A stretch of DNA of 64,000 nucleotides, taken from positions 310,001 through 374,000 of the forward strand of contig JAJPKO010000010.1 in assembly GCA_021323655.1 (NCBI GenBank), read 5' to 3'. This document shows, one piece after another, positions 44,313-53,940 of this stretch; positions within the stretch are counted from its first letter, which is position 1, and each line of letters begins with the position of its first letter. Under the pieces are notes generated by a model. The model did not search any database. It was not told the origin of the DNA and was given only the letters and a program-made list of their open reading frames with translations. This DNA is from Acidobacteriaceae bacterium. GTDB lineage: Bacteria; Acidobacteriota; Terriglobia; Terriglobales; Acidobacteriaceae. The translations under genes were made by a program, and so were the position numbers.

Positions 44313-46883
44313 ATGAAGAAAAAAAAGGTTTCTCCGAATTTGCTGCGCTTTTTCCTGGGGCTGTATGTGCTGGCCAGTCTGGGGTTCTGGCTTGCCGGGG
44401 CCATGGACGGCTGGACTGTGCTTTGGCATCCGGAGGAACATGTTTCCCGTCCATTTGACTATGACCCGGACACGCGCATCATCGGCAAGTTGCAGCCCGA
44501 GGCCCGTGCTGCCGGCGTGCAGCAGGGGGCCACTCTTGAAACGCTCAATGGAGTCCCTTATTCGGCGAAAACCTGGGACGAGATTATAAACACCTCCCGA
44601 CCGGGAGACATGATGGACCTGGGCTTCCGCAAAACAGACGGGAGCCTGGGGACCGCAACCGTAACTCTGGTGCAACTGCGGCGGCCTTATACTCCCGTTC
44701 TGGCCACGGAAGAGATTGTTCTTGAGATTGTGGCCTTCGGCTGCCTGCTTACCGGCTATTGGATTGTGCTCGCAAAGCCGAGGGAGGGAAACGCCTGGCT
44801 CCTGCTGGTCCTCCTGACCTTTCCCAGCGTTTTCTTCCTCTCGCACCACGGCTTTGCAACTGACCTGACCGCACTGGCACGCGAGTTCTGGTACCAGATC
44901 GTCCAGTATGTAACCACGTCGGCCCTTCTGCTGTTCGGTATTTATTTTCCTGAGCGCTCGCGGATTGACATCAGATTTCCATGGATCAAGTGGCTGGTGC
45001 TGGTGCCGTTGTTTTTGTGCGCGTTTGTACTCTTTCCCGCGTTTTATGCGGAGCGTTTTGGCGCCGGATTTGGCCCGGAATTCCTGCGATTGAGCGATGC
45101 CGCGGACCGGATCGCCAGCTTCCTGAATCTTGCCTGTGTAGTGCTGTACCTGGCGCTCACGCTGGACAAGCTGCGATCTGCCTCGACGGAAGATGCCCGG
45201 CGCCGCCTGCGCGTATTGACGGCCGGCATGAGCATCGGAATGGGCTCGCTGCTTGGGTTCTTTGTGGTACTGCCGGACCTCGGCATCAAGACCTATTCGG
45301 GCGAGCATCCGTGGCTGAATATTCTGGGCCTTACGCTTTTTCTCTTTGCACCATTCACGCTGGCCTATGTCATCCTGGTGCAGCGCGCCATGGATGTGCG
45401 CATCCTCATTCGCATGGGCGCGCGGTACGCCCTGGCAAAGGCGACCCTCTGGGTGGTGCAGATTACGTTGATCGGCGTGCTGGCCGTGGAACTGCTGCTG
45501 CCTGTCTTTGGAAAGAAGCAGCAAAGCTCGACCGGTGTAATCGGGGTGCTGGTCTTTCTGGCCATCGTGCTGGTTCTGCGCTCCGGCTTGCAGAAGCGCG
45601 CGCAGCAGTGGATTGACCGCCGTTTCTTCCGCGAAGCCTATGACGCTGAGCGCGTGCTGAGCGATCTGGCCGAAGAGGTCCGCCGTTTCACTGAGACGGA
45701 GCCATTGCTGGAGACGGTCAGCCGCCGCATCGCCGAGACGCTGCATGTTGGGCAGATCGCCATGCTGCTGCGGCGCGGCGAGGAATTCGTTTTGCAGCAG
45801 GGCATCGGGCTTGCGGCAAACAATGCGCTCGCGCTGCCGATGCAGTCGTCCTCTGTCCGTTATATGACCAATACCAACCAGCCGGCGCGCCTCTACCGTG
45901 AGGACCCGGACGCGTGGTACCTGATGGCCGGCACAGCGGAGCGCTATGCACTGGACCAGATCAACGCCGAAGTGCTGCTGCCGCTGCCCGGACGCAACCG
46001 CCTGATGGGCGTGATGGCGCTCGGTCCCAAGCGCTCGGAAGCTGCCTACTCGTCTGCGGACTTGAAGATGCTGCAGGCGCTGGCCTCGCAAACCGGGCTG
46101 GCGCTTGAAGTGAGCGAGCTGGCCCGGTCGCTTGCCACAGAAGCGGCGCAGCGGGAGCGCGTGAATCGCGAAATGGAGATTGCGCGCGAGGTACAGGAGC
46201 GCCTCTTTCCGCAGGAAATGCCGCAGATTCCTGGGGCCAGCGTTGCCGGCTTCTGCCGTCCCGCGCAGGGCGTGGGCGGGGACTACTACGACGTGATTGA
46301 CCTGGGCGATGGCCGCGTCGGTCTTGCCATTGGCGACGTTTCCGGCAAAGGAATTTCTGCCGCGCTGCTGATGGCCAGCCTGCGGGCGTCATTGCGCGGT
46401 GTCACTCTGGACGGGCCACGCGATTATGCGAGGCTGATGCACAAGGTCAACCGCCTGGTCTATGAGGCCTCGGCATCGAACCGTTATGCCACATTTTTCT
46501 TTGGCTGCTATGATCCAGCCACGTACATGCTTGAGTGCGTCAATGCGGGCCATAATCCTCCAGTGGTGCTGCGCGGCGAAAAAGTAATCCGCCTGCAGCC
46601 GGATGGCCCGGTTGTTGGCCTGCTGCCCGCCGCCCCTTACACGGAGCAGAAGATCCAGCTTGTGGCGGGAGACGCGCTGGTGCTTTACACCGACGGCATC
46701 AGCGAGGCCATGAATAAAGATGAACAAGAGTGGAGCGAGGAACGCATGATCGCTGCAGCCGATGGCGCACGCGATAAGACGGCCTGCGAGCTGCTTGAAA
46801 CCATCTTTGCTGCGGCCGATGCTTTTACCTCCGGCGCTCCGCAGCATGATGACATGACGCTGCTGGTTTTAAAGCTGGATTAA
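44313..46883 (+). CDS. Membrane SpoIIE/PP2C-type serine phosphatase with GAF domain
   Basis: An 856-residue regulator. One N-terminal span precedes a PDZ-like extracytoplasmic region (residues about 60-130), then about eight membrane helices to residue 440. A GAF domain follows (about 465-610), then a linker coiled coil (NREMEIAREVQERLFPQ) and a PP2C/SpoIIE domain. The metal-binding Asp residues are visible in GVGGDYYDVIDLG near 655, LAIGDVSGKGISAALLMA near 675, and YTDGISEAMN near 795. Such enzymes dephosphorylate anti-sigma-antagonist or other switch proteins; no partner gene is adjacent. Confidence 0.9.
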   Translation: MKKKKVSPNLLRFFLGLYVLASLGFWLAGAMDGWTVLWHPEEHVSRPFDYDPDTRIIGKLQPEARAAGVQQGATLETLNGVPYSAKTWDEIINTSRPGDMMDLGFRKTDGSLGTATVTLVQLRRPYTPVLATEEIVLEIVAFGCLLTGYWIVLAKPREGNAWLLLVLLTFPSVFFLSHHGFATDLTALAREFWYQIVQYVTTSALLLFGIYFPERSRIDIRFPWIKWLVLVPLFLCAFVLFPAFYAERFGAGFGPEFLRLSDAADRIASFLNLACVVLYLALTLDKLRSASTEDARRRLRVLTAGMSIGMGSLLGFFVVLPDLGIKTYSGEHPWLNILGLTLFLFAPFTLAYVILVQRAMDVRILIRMGARYALAKATLWVVQITLIGVLAVELLLPVFGKKQQSSTGVIGVLVFLAIVLVLRSGLQKRAQQWIDRRFFREAYDAERVLSDLAEEVRRFTETEPLLETVSRRIAETLHVGQIAMLLRRGEEFVLQQGIGLAANNALALPMQSSSVRYMTNTNQPARLYREDPDAWYLMAGTAERYALDQINAEVLLPLPGRNRLMGVMALGPKRSEAAYSSADLKMLQALASQTGLALEVSELARSLATEAAQRERVNREMEIAREVQERLFPQEMPQIPGASVAGFCRPAQGVGGDYYDVIDLGDGRVGLAIGDVSGKGISAALLMASLRASLRGVTLDGPRDYARLMHKVNRLVYEASASNRYATFFFGCYDPATYMLECVNAGHNPPVVLRGEKVIRLQPDGPVVGLLPAAPYTEQKIQLVAGDALVLYTDGISEAMNKDEQEWSEERMIAAADGARDKTACELLETIFAAADAFTSGAPQHDDMTLLVLKLD

Positions 46884-47078
46884 AGCAGGTGATATTCGCA
46901 GCGACGCCTTAAAGCTGGAACCAGCTGCGCAGTCTGGTGGATGCCCGGCAGATGGGCGTATCCAACCAGTGGCCGCGACTGCGATTTTCCAGTGATTCTG
47001 TGCATTTTCCGCTTGAAAAAACAGCTATACTGCGCGAAGAACACTTTTGTATTTCCTCCAGGTTAAAGAGGTATCCAG

Positions 47079-47360
47079 ATGTCCACTGTTGCACTGAAAG
47101 AAGCCGAACTCCCACTTGCCGTTGATGACTTTAATGCCCTTGAGCAGCGCATTCTCCGCACCGTTGAATCCCTGAAGAAAGAGCGCGAAGCCCGCGCCGC
47201 CGCCGAGCAGAATGCCAATACTCTGCAACAGCTTCTTGATGAACAATCTGTGGAACTGAGCAAGGCCCAGGACCGCGTGAAGGCCCTTGAAGAAGAGCGC
47301 GAAGCCGTACGCCAGCGCGTCGAACGTATGCTGAAGCAACTCGATGAAATTTCTGCCTGA
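47079..47360 (+). CDS. ZapB-like coiled-coil protein
   Basis: A 93-residue protein, almost entirely a coiled coil (LEQRILRTVESLKKERE through VKALEEEREAVRQRVERML). AGAGGT precedes the ATG. It lies 29 bases upstream of zapA, so a role at the division ring next to ZapA is a reasonable inference. Sequence similarity to ZapB itself is weak, as expected for coiled coils. Confidence 0.72.
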   Translation: MSTVALKEAELPLAVDDFNALEQRILRTVESLKKEREARAAAEQNANTLQQLLDEQSVELSKAQDRVKALEEEREAVRQRVERMLKQLDEISA

Positions 47361-47389
47361 GAAACGCTTGACAGGAGAAGGTCCAGGGA

Positions 47390-47716
47390 ATGGCAAACAA
47401 CAACGGTCCATCGGAGTTTGTAACTGTAGACATTTATGACCAGACCTACCGCCTGCGCGGCCAGGACCAGGCATATATTCAAAAGCTCGCCGACATGGTA
47501 GACACGAAGATGCGCGCCGTGGCCGCACAGGGCAAGACAGTGGATTCCCTCCGCGTGGCGGTGCTGGCGGCGCTGAATATCGCAGATGAACTGTCGGCGC
47601 TCGAAGAACGGTACCGGCAGGTGACGGGCCACACGCGGGACAATATCCGCAGCCGGGCGAGCAAGCTCAGCGGGCTGCTCGATTCTGTGCTGAGTGAGGA
47701 CCGCAAGATCAGCTAG
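47390..47716 (+). CDS. zapA: Cell division protein ZapA
   Basis: A 108-residue FtsZ-associated protein. The N-terminal VTVDIYDQTYRLRGQDQAYI and LADMVDTKMRAVAAQGKT segments are characteristic of ZapA, followed by a helical tail. It promotes FtsZ bundling at the septum. In many bacteria zapA is followed by the 6S RNA gene. Confidence 0.9.
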   Translation: MANNNGPSEFVTVDIYDQTYRLRGQDQAYIQKLADMVDTKMRAVAAQGKTVDSLRVAVLAALNIADELSALEERYRQVTGHTRDNIRSRASKLSGLLDSVLSEDRKIS

Positions 47717-48307
47717 CTTTTTGCGGAACCCCTCCCTTTGAAGATTTTCTAAAGTCCTGAAAAGCAATGACTTGCGATATCTCAAGACGGTAAATTATTG
47801 AAAAAAAGCAGTTTAGGTGAAAGGTTTCTTGTAACTTGCGTGGCTCAGCGGAGGCTTGCCTGGTCCAGGGCGTGCCTTTCCAATTCTCAAATCATGCCGT
47901 TTGATTCACTGACGGCAGGCCAGTGCAGCCGAGATGCATGACGCCTGGTAAGTGGCTTACTGGTTCTGGCCCTCCTCTGATTCAAGAGTAGCATTTTGTG
48001 ACGAAATTTCCGGAACATAGTCGTTACAACAAATAACCTATGGAACCAACGACTTGGACGAGTTTGCCCACTTCCAGGTCTTGACATGTATAGCGCCTGG
48101 ATCCTGAAATCAATGCTGGTTGTTGTGGCCCTGTTCCCGACTGCGATGGAAATGGTGGCGAACTGCATCAACTTGCAATCCCTGTCCACACCCGATAGCA
48201 TCCATGTAGAAACCGGCCTGCAAAGCAGGTGGGTGCGGTCTATGCCGGTTGAACCTACATTCATTGAACAGGGAGCTCGACTCGACAATTCGGTTCGGTG
48301 AGCAATG
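47717..48307. other. Gene-free spacer after zapA
   Basis: No supported gene. Short open frames on both strands (for example near 48086 and 47887) lack ribosome sites and recognisable content. It leads into the structured stretch at 48308. Confidence 0.5.
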
Positions 48308-48547
48308 TCCGCCAGTCCGGAATGCCTAAAGAACCACGGGGAGTTCCCACCGTCTTAGGACGGGTTCACCGGCGCAGCGCTCCACGGCCCCGCGGGTCGG
48401 TTTTGTGATTTGCACGTGAGCAGACCCATGAAAGAATCCCGGATATTTCGCCCTGGCTGCCTTGCTTTGTTTCCGGGAATGGGCATTGCACTGCTTCCCG
48501 GGTCTGCATACAAGAGTGCCCGAGCGCCCCATCAGGGCTAAGATGGT
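48308..48547 (+). ncRNA. Candidate structured RNA (possibly 6S RNA)
   Basis: A GC-rich stretch with nested pairings: CCTAA/TTAGG around a 25-base loop near 48324, then GCAGACCC (48420-48427) with GGGTCTGC (48500-48507) enclosing TCCCGG (48437) with CCGGGA (48473). There is no protein-like frame, and it lies in the zapA-downstream neighbourhood where 6S RNA commonly sits. I could not match a 6S consensus by eye, so this rests on synteny and foldability only. Confidence 0.3.
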
Positions 48548-48550
48548 CTT

Positions 48551-49363
48551 TTGTACCCGCGTCTCCTCCAGTTCGGACATATCGCCATCCCTACATACGG
48601 CGTGTTTGCGGCACTGGCGATTCTGGCAGCGCTTGCCGTTGCGGTGCACACCGCACGACGGCTGGCCCTTTCTCCAGACCAGATATGGAACCTCTGCCTG
48701 ACCGGCATCTTCACTGCTTTTATCAGCGCGCGCCTCTTGCTTGTCCTCTTTCACCTGCACGATTTTCTTGACCATCCCTTCTGGATGTTGGGGCTGGTGA
48801 CGGTCAACAGTAATGCCGCGTTGTCAGGGAGCCTGGCTATCGCGATATGTATCTGTTACGGATACATATATGCACACGGACTGCCGGTCCGCCAGACCCT
48901 GGACTGCCTGGCTCCCGCTGCTGCTCTGGGACTGGCTGTTCGTTCCGTCGGGGCCTTTGCCGCTGGCTCGGAGTATGGCTCGCCCAGCTCGGTTCCATGG
49001 GGCGTGGTCTATACGCATCGGCTGGCATGGCTGTGGTCAGGCACGCCGCTGGGGATCCGGGTGCATCCGGTGCAGATGTATGAGGCGTTTGTGCTCTTTG
49101 TGCTCTTCGCAGTGCTGATGTGGCTGCTGCCTCGTTATGCTCATGCCGGAGACCTGGCTGCGCTGTTCTGTTTTGTGTATGGACCAGAACTTTATTTCCT
49201 TGATTATTTTCGCGGTGGGCGCAGCTTTGTTTTGGCTGATGTCGTTTCCGTCGTCCAGCTGACAGGGGTTGCCTGGCTGCTTGCAGGAGCAGTGCTTGGT
49301 ATGCAGGCAGGCCAGGAAAATAGAAAAGAAGACCCTGAAAATTCCTGTTCGCCGGCTGAGTAA
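48551..49363 (+). CDS. lgt: Prolipoprotein diacylglyceryl transferase-like protein
   Basis: A polytopic membrane protein, 270 residues, TTG start. It opens YPRLLQFGHIAIPTYGVFAA as Lgt does. It has the family segments NAALSGSLAIAI, VRSVGAFAAGSEYGSPS and HPVQMYEAFVLFVLF, the last being the Lgt HPxQ-YE signature, with seven hydrophobic spans. It transfers diacylglycerol to the lipobox Cys of prolipoproteins. The canonical active-site region HxR-N is less clear than in typical Lgt, so it may be a diverged paralogue. Confidence 0.8.
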   Translation: MYPRLLQFGHIAIPTYGVFAALAILAALAVAVHTARRLALSPDQIWNLCLTGIFTAFISARLLLVLFHLHDFLDHPFWMLGLVTVNSNAALSGSLAIAICICYGYIYAHGLPVRQTLDCLAPAAALGLAVRSVGAFAAGSEYGSPSSVPWGVVYTHRLAWLWSGTPLGIRVHPVQMYEAFVLFVLFAVLMWLLPRYAHAGDLAALFCFVYGPELYFLDYFRGGRSFVLADVVSVVQLTGVAWLLAGAVLGMQAGQENRKEDPENSCSPAE

Positions 49364-49404
49364 TACATTCCACAGTATTGCTATTCCTGGTAGAAATCAC
49401 ATTT

Positions 49405-49682
49405 ATGCTTATTACCAGCAAGGGACAGCTGACCATACCTCAGGAAGTCAGAAAACGGTTAGGGCTTTTGCCTCACACAGAGGTGGAGTTTGAAATTATT
49501 CTGCTTGACATTGCCACGAACGATCCCCGTTGGGGCGAACGGTCGGAAAAAATGCCTGATTTTTACATCGGCGAGCACGCAGCTGTTAAAGGGCTTGCGT
49601 TGTTGACGCGTGATGTCAGCCGGTACCGGACCGGACGTATTTCCCCAGCGTCGCAATACTTTTGCCGCCAGAGAGAAGATAG
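49405..49682 (+). pseudogene. Decayed VapBC-like toxin-antitoxin module
   Basis: The frame starts as an AbrB/VapB antitoxin (ITSKGQLTIPQEVRKRLGL). It jumps inside the domain into the PIN toxin (ILLDIATNDPRWGERSEK), then jumps again to the toxin C-terminus (DFYIGEHAAVKGLALLTRD, then SRYRT). The last residues TYFPSVAILLPPER are readable only in another frame because a five-base tandem duplication (CCGGA at 49626-49630 and 49631-49635) intervenes. The module therefore has two deletions and a duplication and is not functional. Confidence 0.8.
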
Positions 49683-49690
49683 GTATTGCA

Positions 49691-50560
49691 TCACCCCTGA
49701 TAGCCCATTCCGGCGAGCACGCCGCGCATATAGGCGAAGCTTTTGATCACCCCGGGCATAGGGTCGTCACCGTGGATCTCATACTCCAGGTCTACGTGGC
49801 CCTGGTATTTGACGGCGATGAGCGCCTCAAAGATGGCGCGGACCGGCATTTTTCCGTCCCCTACCGGCACCTGGCTCTCTTTGACCTGCAGGTCGGCGAG
49901 GTCTTTCATGTGAATGTCAAATACCCGGGGTCCTACTTCGCGGATGGCCTGGACAGGGTCAGTCCCGGTACGGGCACAGTGGCCTACATCAATACAGCAG
50001 CCCATACGCGGATCCATGTTTCTGACGGCCTTCAGAACATTGAGAGGAGAGTGCCATATTTTGTCTTCCGGTCCGTGATTGTGGATAGCGAAGCGTATGT
50101 CGTATTGCTTCACAAATTTCTCGATGCGCGGAAGGGCCTGGGGCAGGGGGTCACCGGCAACGATCACTTTTACGCCAGCGCGCTTTGCATAGTCGAACTT
50201 TGGGCGGATGTCGTCATCTTCATCTTTCCCGAAATAGACCGTTCCTACCGCGGTCAGGTGGATACCATTGGCGGCGTAGTCATGCAGGGCTGCTTCGGTC
50301 GCCTCCGGAGGTGTTGCGGGAAGATGGTCCTTCACGTCCTTTGCGTTCAGGCTGGTCAGATCCAGCTCTTTCATAAACTGAATCACGTGCGCGCGGTCGA
50401 ACTCGCGGAAGGTGTAGCTGCACATGCCGAGCTGGATGGGCGAAGGCTTAAGCGATTCAGACGGCCCTCCTCTGTCCCAGGCAACGGCAGACCGCGGAGC
50501 AGCAGAGGCAACAGCAGCGGTAAGAACGCCAGCGCGAAGAAATTCCCTGCGTGTGGACAT
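49691..50560 (-). CDS. Exported sugar phosphate isomerase/epimerase-like TIM-barrel protein
   Basis: A 289-residue protein with a twin-arginine signal (STRREFLRAGVLTAAVASAA), so exported folded. The xylose-isomerase-like TIM barrel has candidate metal ligands in FAIHNHGPEDK near residue 165, CCIDVGHCARTG near 190, FDIHMKDL near 215, and VDLEYEIHGDD near 265. Likely an isomerase or epimerase acting on a periplasmic sugar; the substrate is unknown. Confidence 0.87.
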   Translation of the reverse strand: MSTRREFLRAGVLTAAVASAAPRSAVAWDRGGPSESLKPSPIQLGMCSYTFREFDRAHVIQFMKELDLTSLNAKDVKDHLPATPPEATEAALHDYAANGIHLTAVGTVYFGKDEDDDIRPKFDYAKRAGVKVIVAGDPLPQALPRIEKFVKQYDIRFAIHNHGPEDKIWHSPLNVLKAVRNMDPRMGCCIDVGHCARTGTDPVQAIREVGPRVFDIHMKDLADLQVKESQVPVGDGKMPVRAIFEALIAVKYQGHVDLEYEIHGDDPMPGVIKSFAYMRGVLAGMGYQG

Positions 50561-50989
50561 GGCGGCATCATAAATTTTCCATTGCCCATGTGTCTAAGCA
50601 GAGATGCCGGGGCAGACCACATAGCGGTACGGGCGGTTTTGCGGACCGTGTTTCAGGGACCAAGGTGTTCCGCCTGGGAGGAACTGCGTTGATGAGAGGA
50701 CCATCGAGCAGTTGTACGCGTTTTCTGAACGGATGCATGCAACCATGGTGCTTTTCTCTTCCGTGTGGCGCATTTTGGTGTACTCCCCGAACAAAGGGTT
50801 GGAAAATCCTGAATGCGCACAAACAGTTTTTGGGTTCGCGCGTCGAAGAACTACAAGTAATTTAGCAAGCTATACCTTTCGAACCATCAGGACACATGGC
50901 CATCAATCGGGCAAAGCCCTTGCCCGGAACGAATTGCGCTGGATACACAAACTAAAAGACCGCGTAGAGACACAGAATTGAGACAACAG
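50561..50989. other. Spacer between isomerase and regulatory-domain gene
   Basis: Divergent-promoter spacer of about 430 bases with no supported gene. Several short frames on the minus strand (50568-50822) lack ribosome sites and recognisable content. Confidence 0.5.
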
Positions 50990-52102
50990 ATGCGGACCAC
51001 TCTCTCCTGCCATGCAAGAATGCATGTGCTTTCGCTTTGCATCTTCGCCTTGCCTGCGTTTGCGCAGCAAGACATTGCGCGCCTGTCACTTCCGGAGGCC
51101 CCCGTGCCTCAACAGGAAAAAGCGGCAGGCGCAGCAAGTATCTCAGGCACCATATCGGATACAGGTGGAGCAATCGTACCGCAGGCACAGGTCAGCCTGG
51201 TCCGGCGGAGCGGGGGACCCTTGCAAACAAAGAGATCGGACGCGTACGGCCAGTTCTCTTTCACTGAAGTCCCGGCGGGGACGTACTTTGTGACTGTCGA
51301 GGCGACTGGGTTTGCTCCCTTCAAGACGCAGGAATTCACCATAACAGCACAAGAGTTCTATGTAGTCCCGGAAATTTCGCTTGCGGTTGCAGGCATGAAT
51401 ACAAACGTAATCGTCCGGCCTACTGACGAGATTGCGGCCGAACAAATCAAGGCAGAAGAAAAGCAGCGCGTGGTAGGTATTTTCCCCAACTATTATGTAA
51501 GCTATGTTCCGGACGCGGCGCCTCTAACGTCGAAACAAAAGTTTTCGCTCGCCGCACACGACACCTTCGACTGGACCGCCTTTGTTGGGACAAGCCTCGG
51601 CGCTGGTCTTGAGCAGGCAGTCAACAGGCCGAGCGGATACGGCCAGGGAGCGGAAGGATATGGCAAGCGCTGGGGATCGCTTTTTGCCGATGGACGAAGC
51701 AGCGATCTGCTCAGTCATTATGTTTTTGCCTCGCTTCTCCACCAGGACCCTCGTTACTTCTATCAGGGCACCGGCACCACGAAGTCCCGGCTTTATCACG
51801 CTGTAAGCAGCGCATTTGTCGCCCGCAGTGACAGCGGTAAGACGATGCCAAATTATTCGTACCTGCTGGGCGATATTTGCGCCGGCGCTCTATCGAATGC
51901 GTACTACCCCAGTTCGGACCGAGGAGCAGGTCTGGTTTTCACGAATGCAGCGATTGGGATCGCTGGCCGCGCGGCACAAGCGGTATTTCAGGAGTTTCTT
52001 GGAAAGCGCCTGACCAAAAATGTTCCAAAGCTCAGTTCATCAGGAAGCACAGATCCGAATGCATCCTCAAGGTTGGGCACAGGAGCAACAACGAAACCGT
52101 AA
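50990..52102 (+). CDS. Secreted protein with carboxypeptidase-regulatory domain
   Basis: About 370 residues. A signal peptide (MHVLSLCIFALPAFAQQ) is followed by a carboxypeptidase-regulatory-like beta domain (SGTISDTGGAIVPQAQVSLV, then EVPAGTYFVTVEATGFAPF, about residues 50-125). The C-terminal 200-residue part is of unknown type (AHDTFDWTAFVGTSLGAGLEQ, YFYQGTGTTKSRLYHAVSS). It resembles a class of acidobacterial exported proteins of unknown function. The start could be the ATG at 50990 or 51020. Confidence 0.78.
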   Translation: MRTTLSCHARMHVLSLCIFALPAFAQQDIARLSLPEAPVPQQEKAAGAASISGTISDTGGAIVPQAQVSLVRRSGGPLQTKRSDAYGQFSFTEVPAGTYFVTVEATGFAPFKTQEFTITAQEFYVVPEISLAVAGMNTNVIVRPTDEIAAEQIKAEEKQRVVGIFPNYYVSYVPDAAPLTSKQKFSLAAHDTFDWTAFVGTSLGAGLEQAVNRPSGYGQGAEGYGKRWGSLFADGRSSDLLSHYVFASLLHQDPRYFYQGTGTTKSRLYHAVSSAFVARSDSGKTMPNYSYLLGDICAGALSNAYYPSSDRGAGLVFTNAAIGIAGRAAQAVFQEFLGKRLTKNVPKLSSSGSTDPNASSRLGTGATTKP

Positions 52103-52191
52103 CCGCTGGCTGGCAATGCGAATTCAGAGGCCACAAGAGAAAGGCCCGGAATTAAGCCGGGCCTCCCTGTTCTCCCAGGACCTGGTTTATC

Positions 52192-53313
52192 TCAGATGCG
52201 CATCGGCATGATGATGTAGCGGTACTTGTATTCTTCAGATCCGTCTTCAGGGCGCATCTGGCCAGCAGACTGCGCGTCCTTAAACTCCAGGCGCACTTCG
52301 CCGGAATTTCCGGTGGCCTTCAGAAAATCGAGAAGATACGCGGAATTGAACCCGACTATCAGCGGGTCAAAGTTATACGGCGTTTCAATGACATCTTCAG
52401 ACTCGCCCGCATCGGTAGAAGAGGACGAGATTTTCAGCTCATTCTGCTCCAGACGGAGCTTGATGGCGCCAGAGCGCTCATCGGCAAACTGCGCCACGCG
52501 CTGGATGGAGCTGGTGAGATCTTCACTGCGCACAACGGCGAACTTGTTGTTGTCGCGCGGCATCACGGCTTCGTAGTTCGGAAACTGCCCAGTGAGCTTA
52601 CGGCTGGTGAGCGTGCGATGGCCGATGCGGAAGAACAGCGTCTGTTCATCATCAGCGAATTCCAGATATTCTTCTTCGCTGTTGGCCAGCAACGATTGCA
52701 GCTCCTGCAGGGCCTTGCGTGGAATGAGGGTGCGCTTTTCACCGCTGATATTGGAGAGCGTCTCGCCGGTTTTTTCGATGTGCGCGAGGCGGTGTCCATC
52801 GGTTGCCACCATGGTCAGGCTTTCGGCCTTCAGGACCAGAAGAGCACCGTTCAGGGTATAGCGCGACTCTTCGTTGGAGATGGCGAAGATGGTTTTGGCG
52901 ATCAGGTTTTTGAGCGATGAAGCCGGGATTTTCGTAAGACTTGTCTCGGGGAACTCGGGCACCTGCGGGAAGTTGGCCCGGGCCATACCGACCATCTTGG
53001 TGTTGGATCGGCCGGAGCGAATCTGAACCCAATGATTTTCAAGCAGCTTGATGGAAATATCACCGTCGCCCAGCAGCTTGATGTAGTCATAGAGCTTGCG
53101 GGCTGGAATGGTGCAGGAGCCGGGCTTTTTCACCTTTGCCGCGCATGAGGTCTTCATGCTCTGGTCAAGGTCGGTGCCGGTAATGGTAAGCCTGTCATTG
53201 TCTGTTTCCAGCAAAAAGTTGGAAAGGATCGGGATCGTCGTCTTGCGCTCGACCACGCTCTGCGTCGCCGTCAGTTCGCGCAGCAGTTCCTGCCTGCTGA
53301 CGCTGATCTCCAT
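52192..53313 (-). CDS. dnaN: DNA polymerase III beta subunit (sliding clamp)
   Basis: Clamp of the replicative polymerase, about 373 residues. The N-terminus MEISVSRQELLRELTATQSVV, the middle IPILSNFLLE and LTITGTDLDQSM, and the C-terminal YKYRYIIMPMRI are typical. I start it at the ATG at 53313, because the open frame extends 16 codons further upstream with non-homologous sequence. dnaA is not in the window. Confidence 0.96.
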   Translation of the reverse strand: MEISVSRQELLRELTATQSVVERKTTIPILSNFLLETDNDRLTITGTDLDQSMKTSCAAKVKKPGSCTIPARKLYDYIKLLGDGDISIKLLENHWVQIRSGRSNTKMVGMARANFPQVPEFPETSLTKIPASSLKNLIAKTIFAISNEESRYTLNGALLVLKAESLTMVATDGHRLAHIEKTGETLSNISGEKRTLIPRKALQELQSLLANSEEEYLEFADDEQTLFFRIGHRTLTSRKLTGQFPNYEAVMPRDNNKFAVVRSEDLTSSIQRVAQFADERSGAIKLRLEQNELKISSSSTDAGESEDVIETPYNFDPLIVGFNSAYLLDFLKATGNSGEVRLEFKDAQSAGQMRPEDGSEEYKYRYIIMPMRI

Positions 53314-53439
53314 GGCGCCCTGCGCCGTTTGCTTTTCCTGCTCTACGCCTACGCCAGGCATATGTTGCCCCCTTTAGGGATTTGCCCCAATTTACACCAC
53401 TGCGCGCAGAACTATGAAGCACGCAGCCCTTTGGCATTC

Positions 53440-53940
53440 ATTCTAGTGACAAATTGCCTAAATTGTACCTGCGGAAAACATGGTCTTGCATAGGAAATCG
53501 TGCAGCGCAGGTGGGGCTGTGGCTGGCTGTCCGCGCTGGCATTGGTCTGCGACGGGTGCTTCTACTAAAAAAGAGATTAGTTTTATCCAGCCGTAGTAGT
53601 AGATGTCTGCGGAAAAGTGGAAAGATGGCCCGAAATGCCGATTGTCTGCGCTTTTCAGCGGTACACGTTTTAGAAAACAGGTCCGGGTAGAAAGGCAAAA
53701 CTCGGAAATTCCGGAGAAAACCGTCCAGTAGTGTACCGCGATCTCCGAATTCCCCACAGCGGGACGGAAAAGTGAATGTGGAAACCAGGGCTGCCGCGTG
53801 GAAAGCACGTCCGCGATGAATAAATATGTGTGTTCCACGCAGATGGGTATTCCACTGAAGACGGCTTATCCGAATCTTCCACAGGGATGCAAGATGCTTC
53901 CTGAGAACCATCCAGATGCCGCCTTTGAATAGGAGACTGA
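53440..53940. other. Candidate oriC-like region upstream of dnaN
   Basis: About 500 bases without a gene, between divergent dnaN and an epimerase-like gene. It holds many short TTCCACA/TGTGGAA-type words: TTCCCCACA near 53750, TGTGGAAA near 53778, GTTCCACG near 53831, and CTTCCACAGG near 53877. Each matches the 9-base DnaA box at about seven positions. Adjacency to dnaN and the cluster suggest an origin, but no AT-rich unwinding tract stands out. Confidence 0.35.

Noticed and set aside
44295-46091. 598-codon open frame on the minus strand
   Set aside because: Complement of the PP2C phosphatase gene with His/Gln/Arg-rich composition; no ribosome site.
47887-48288. 133-codon open frame on the minus strand after zapA
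   Set aside because: No ribosome site, basic random-like composition, and no recognisable motif.
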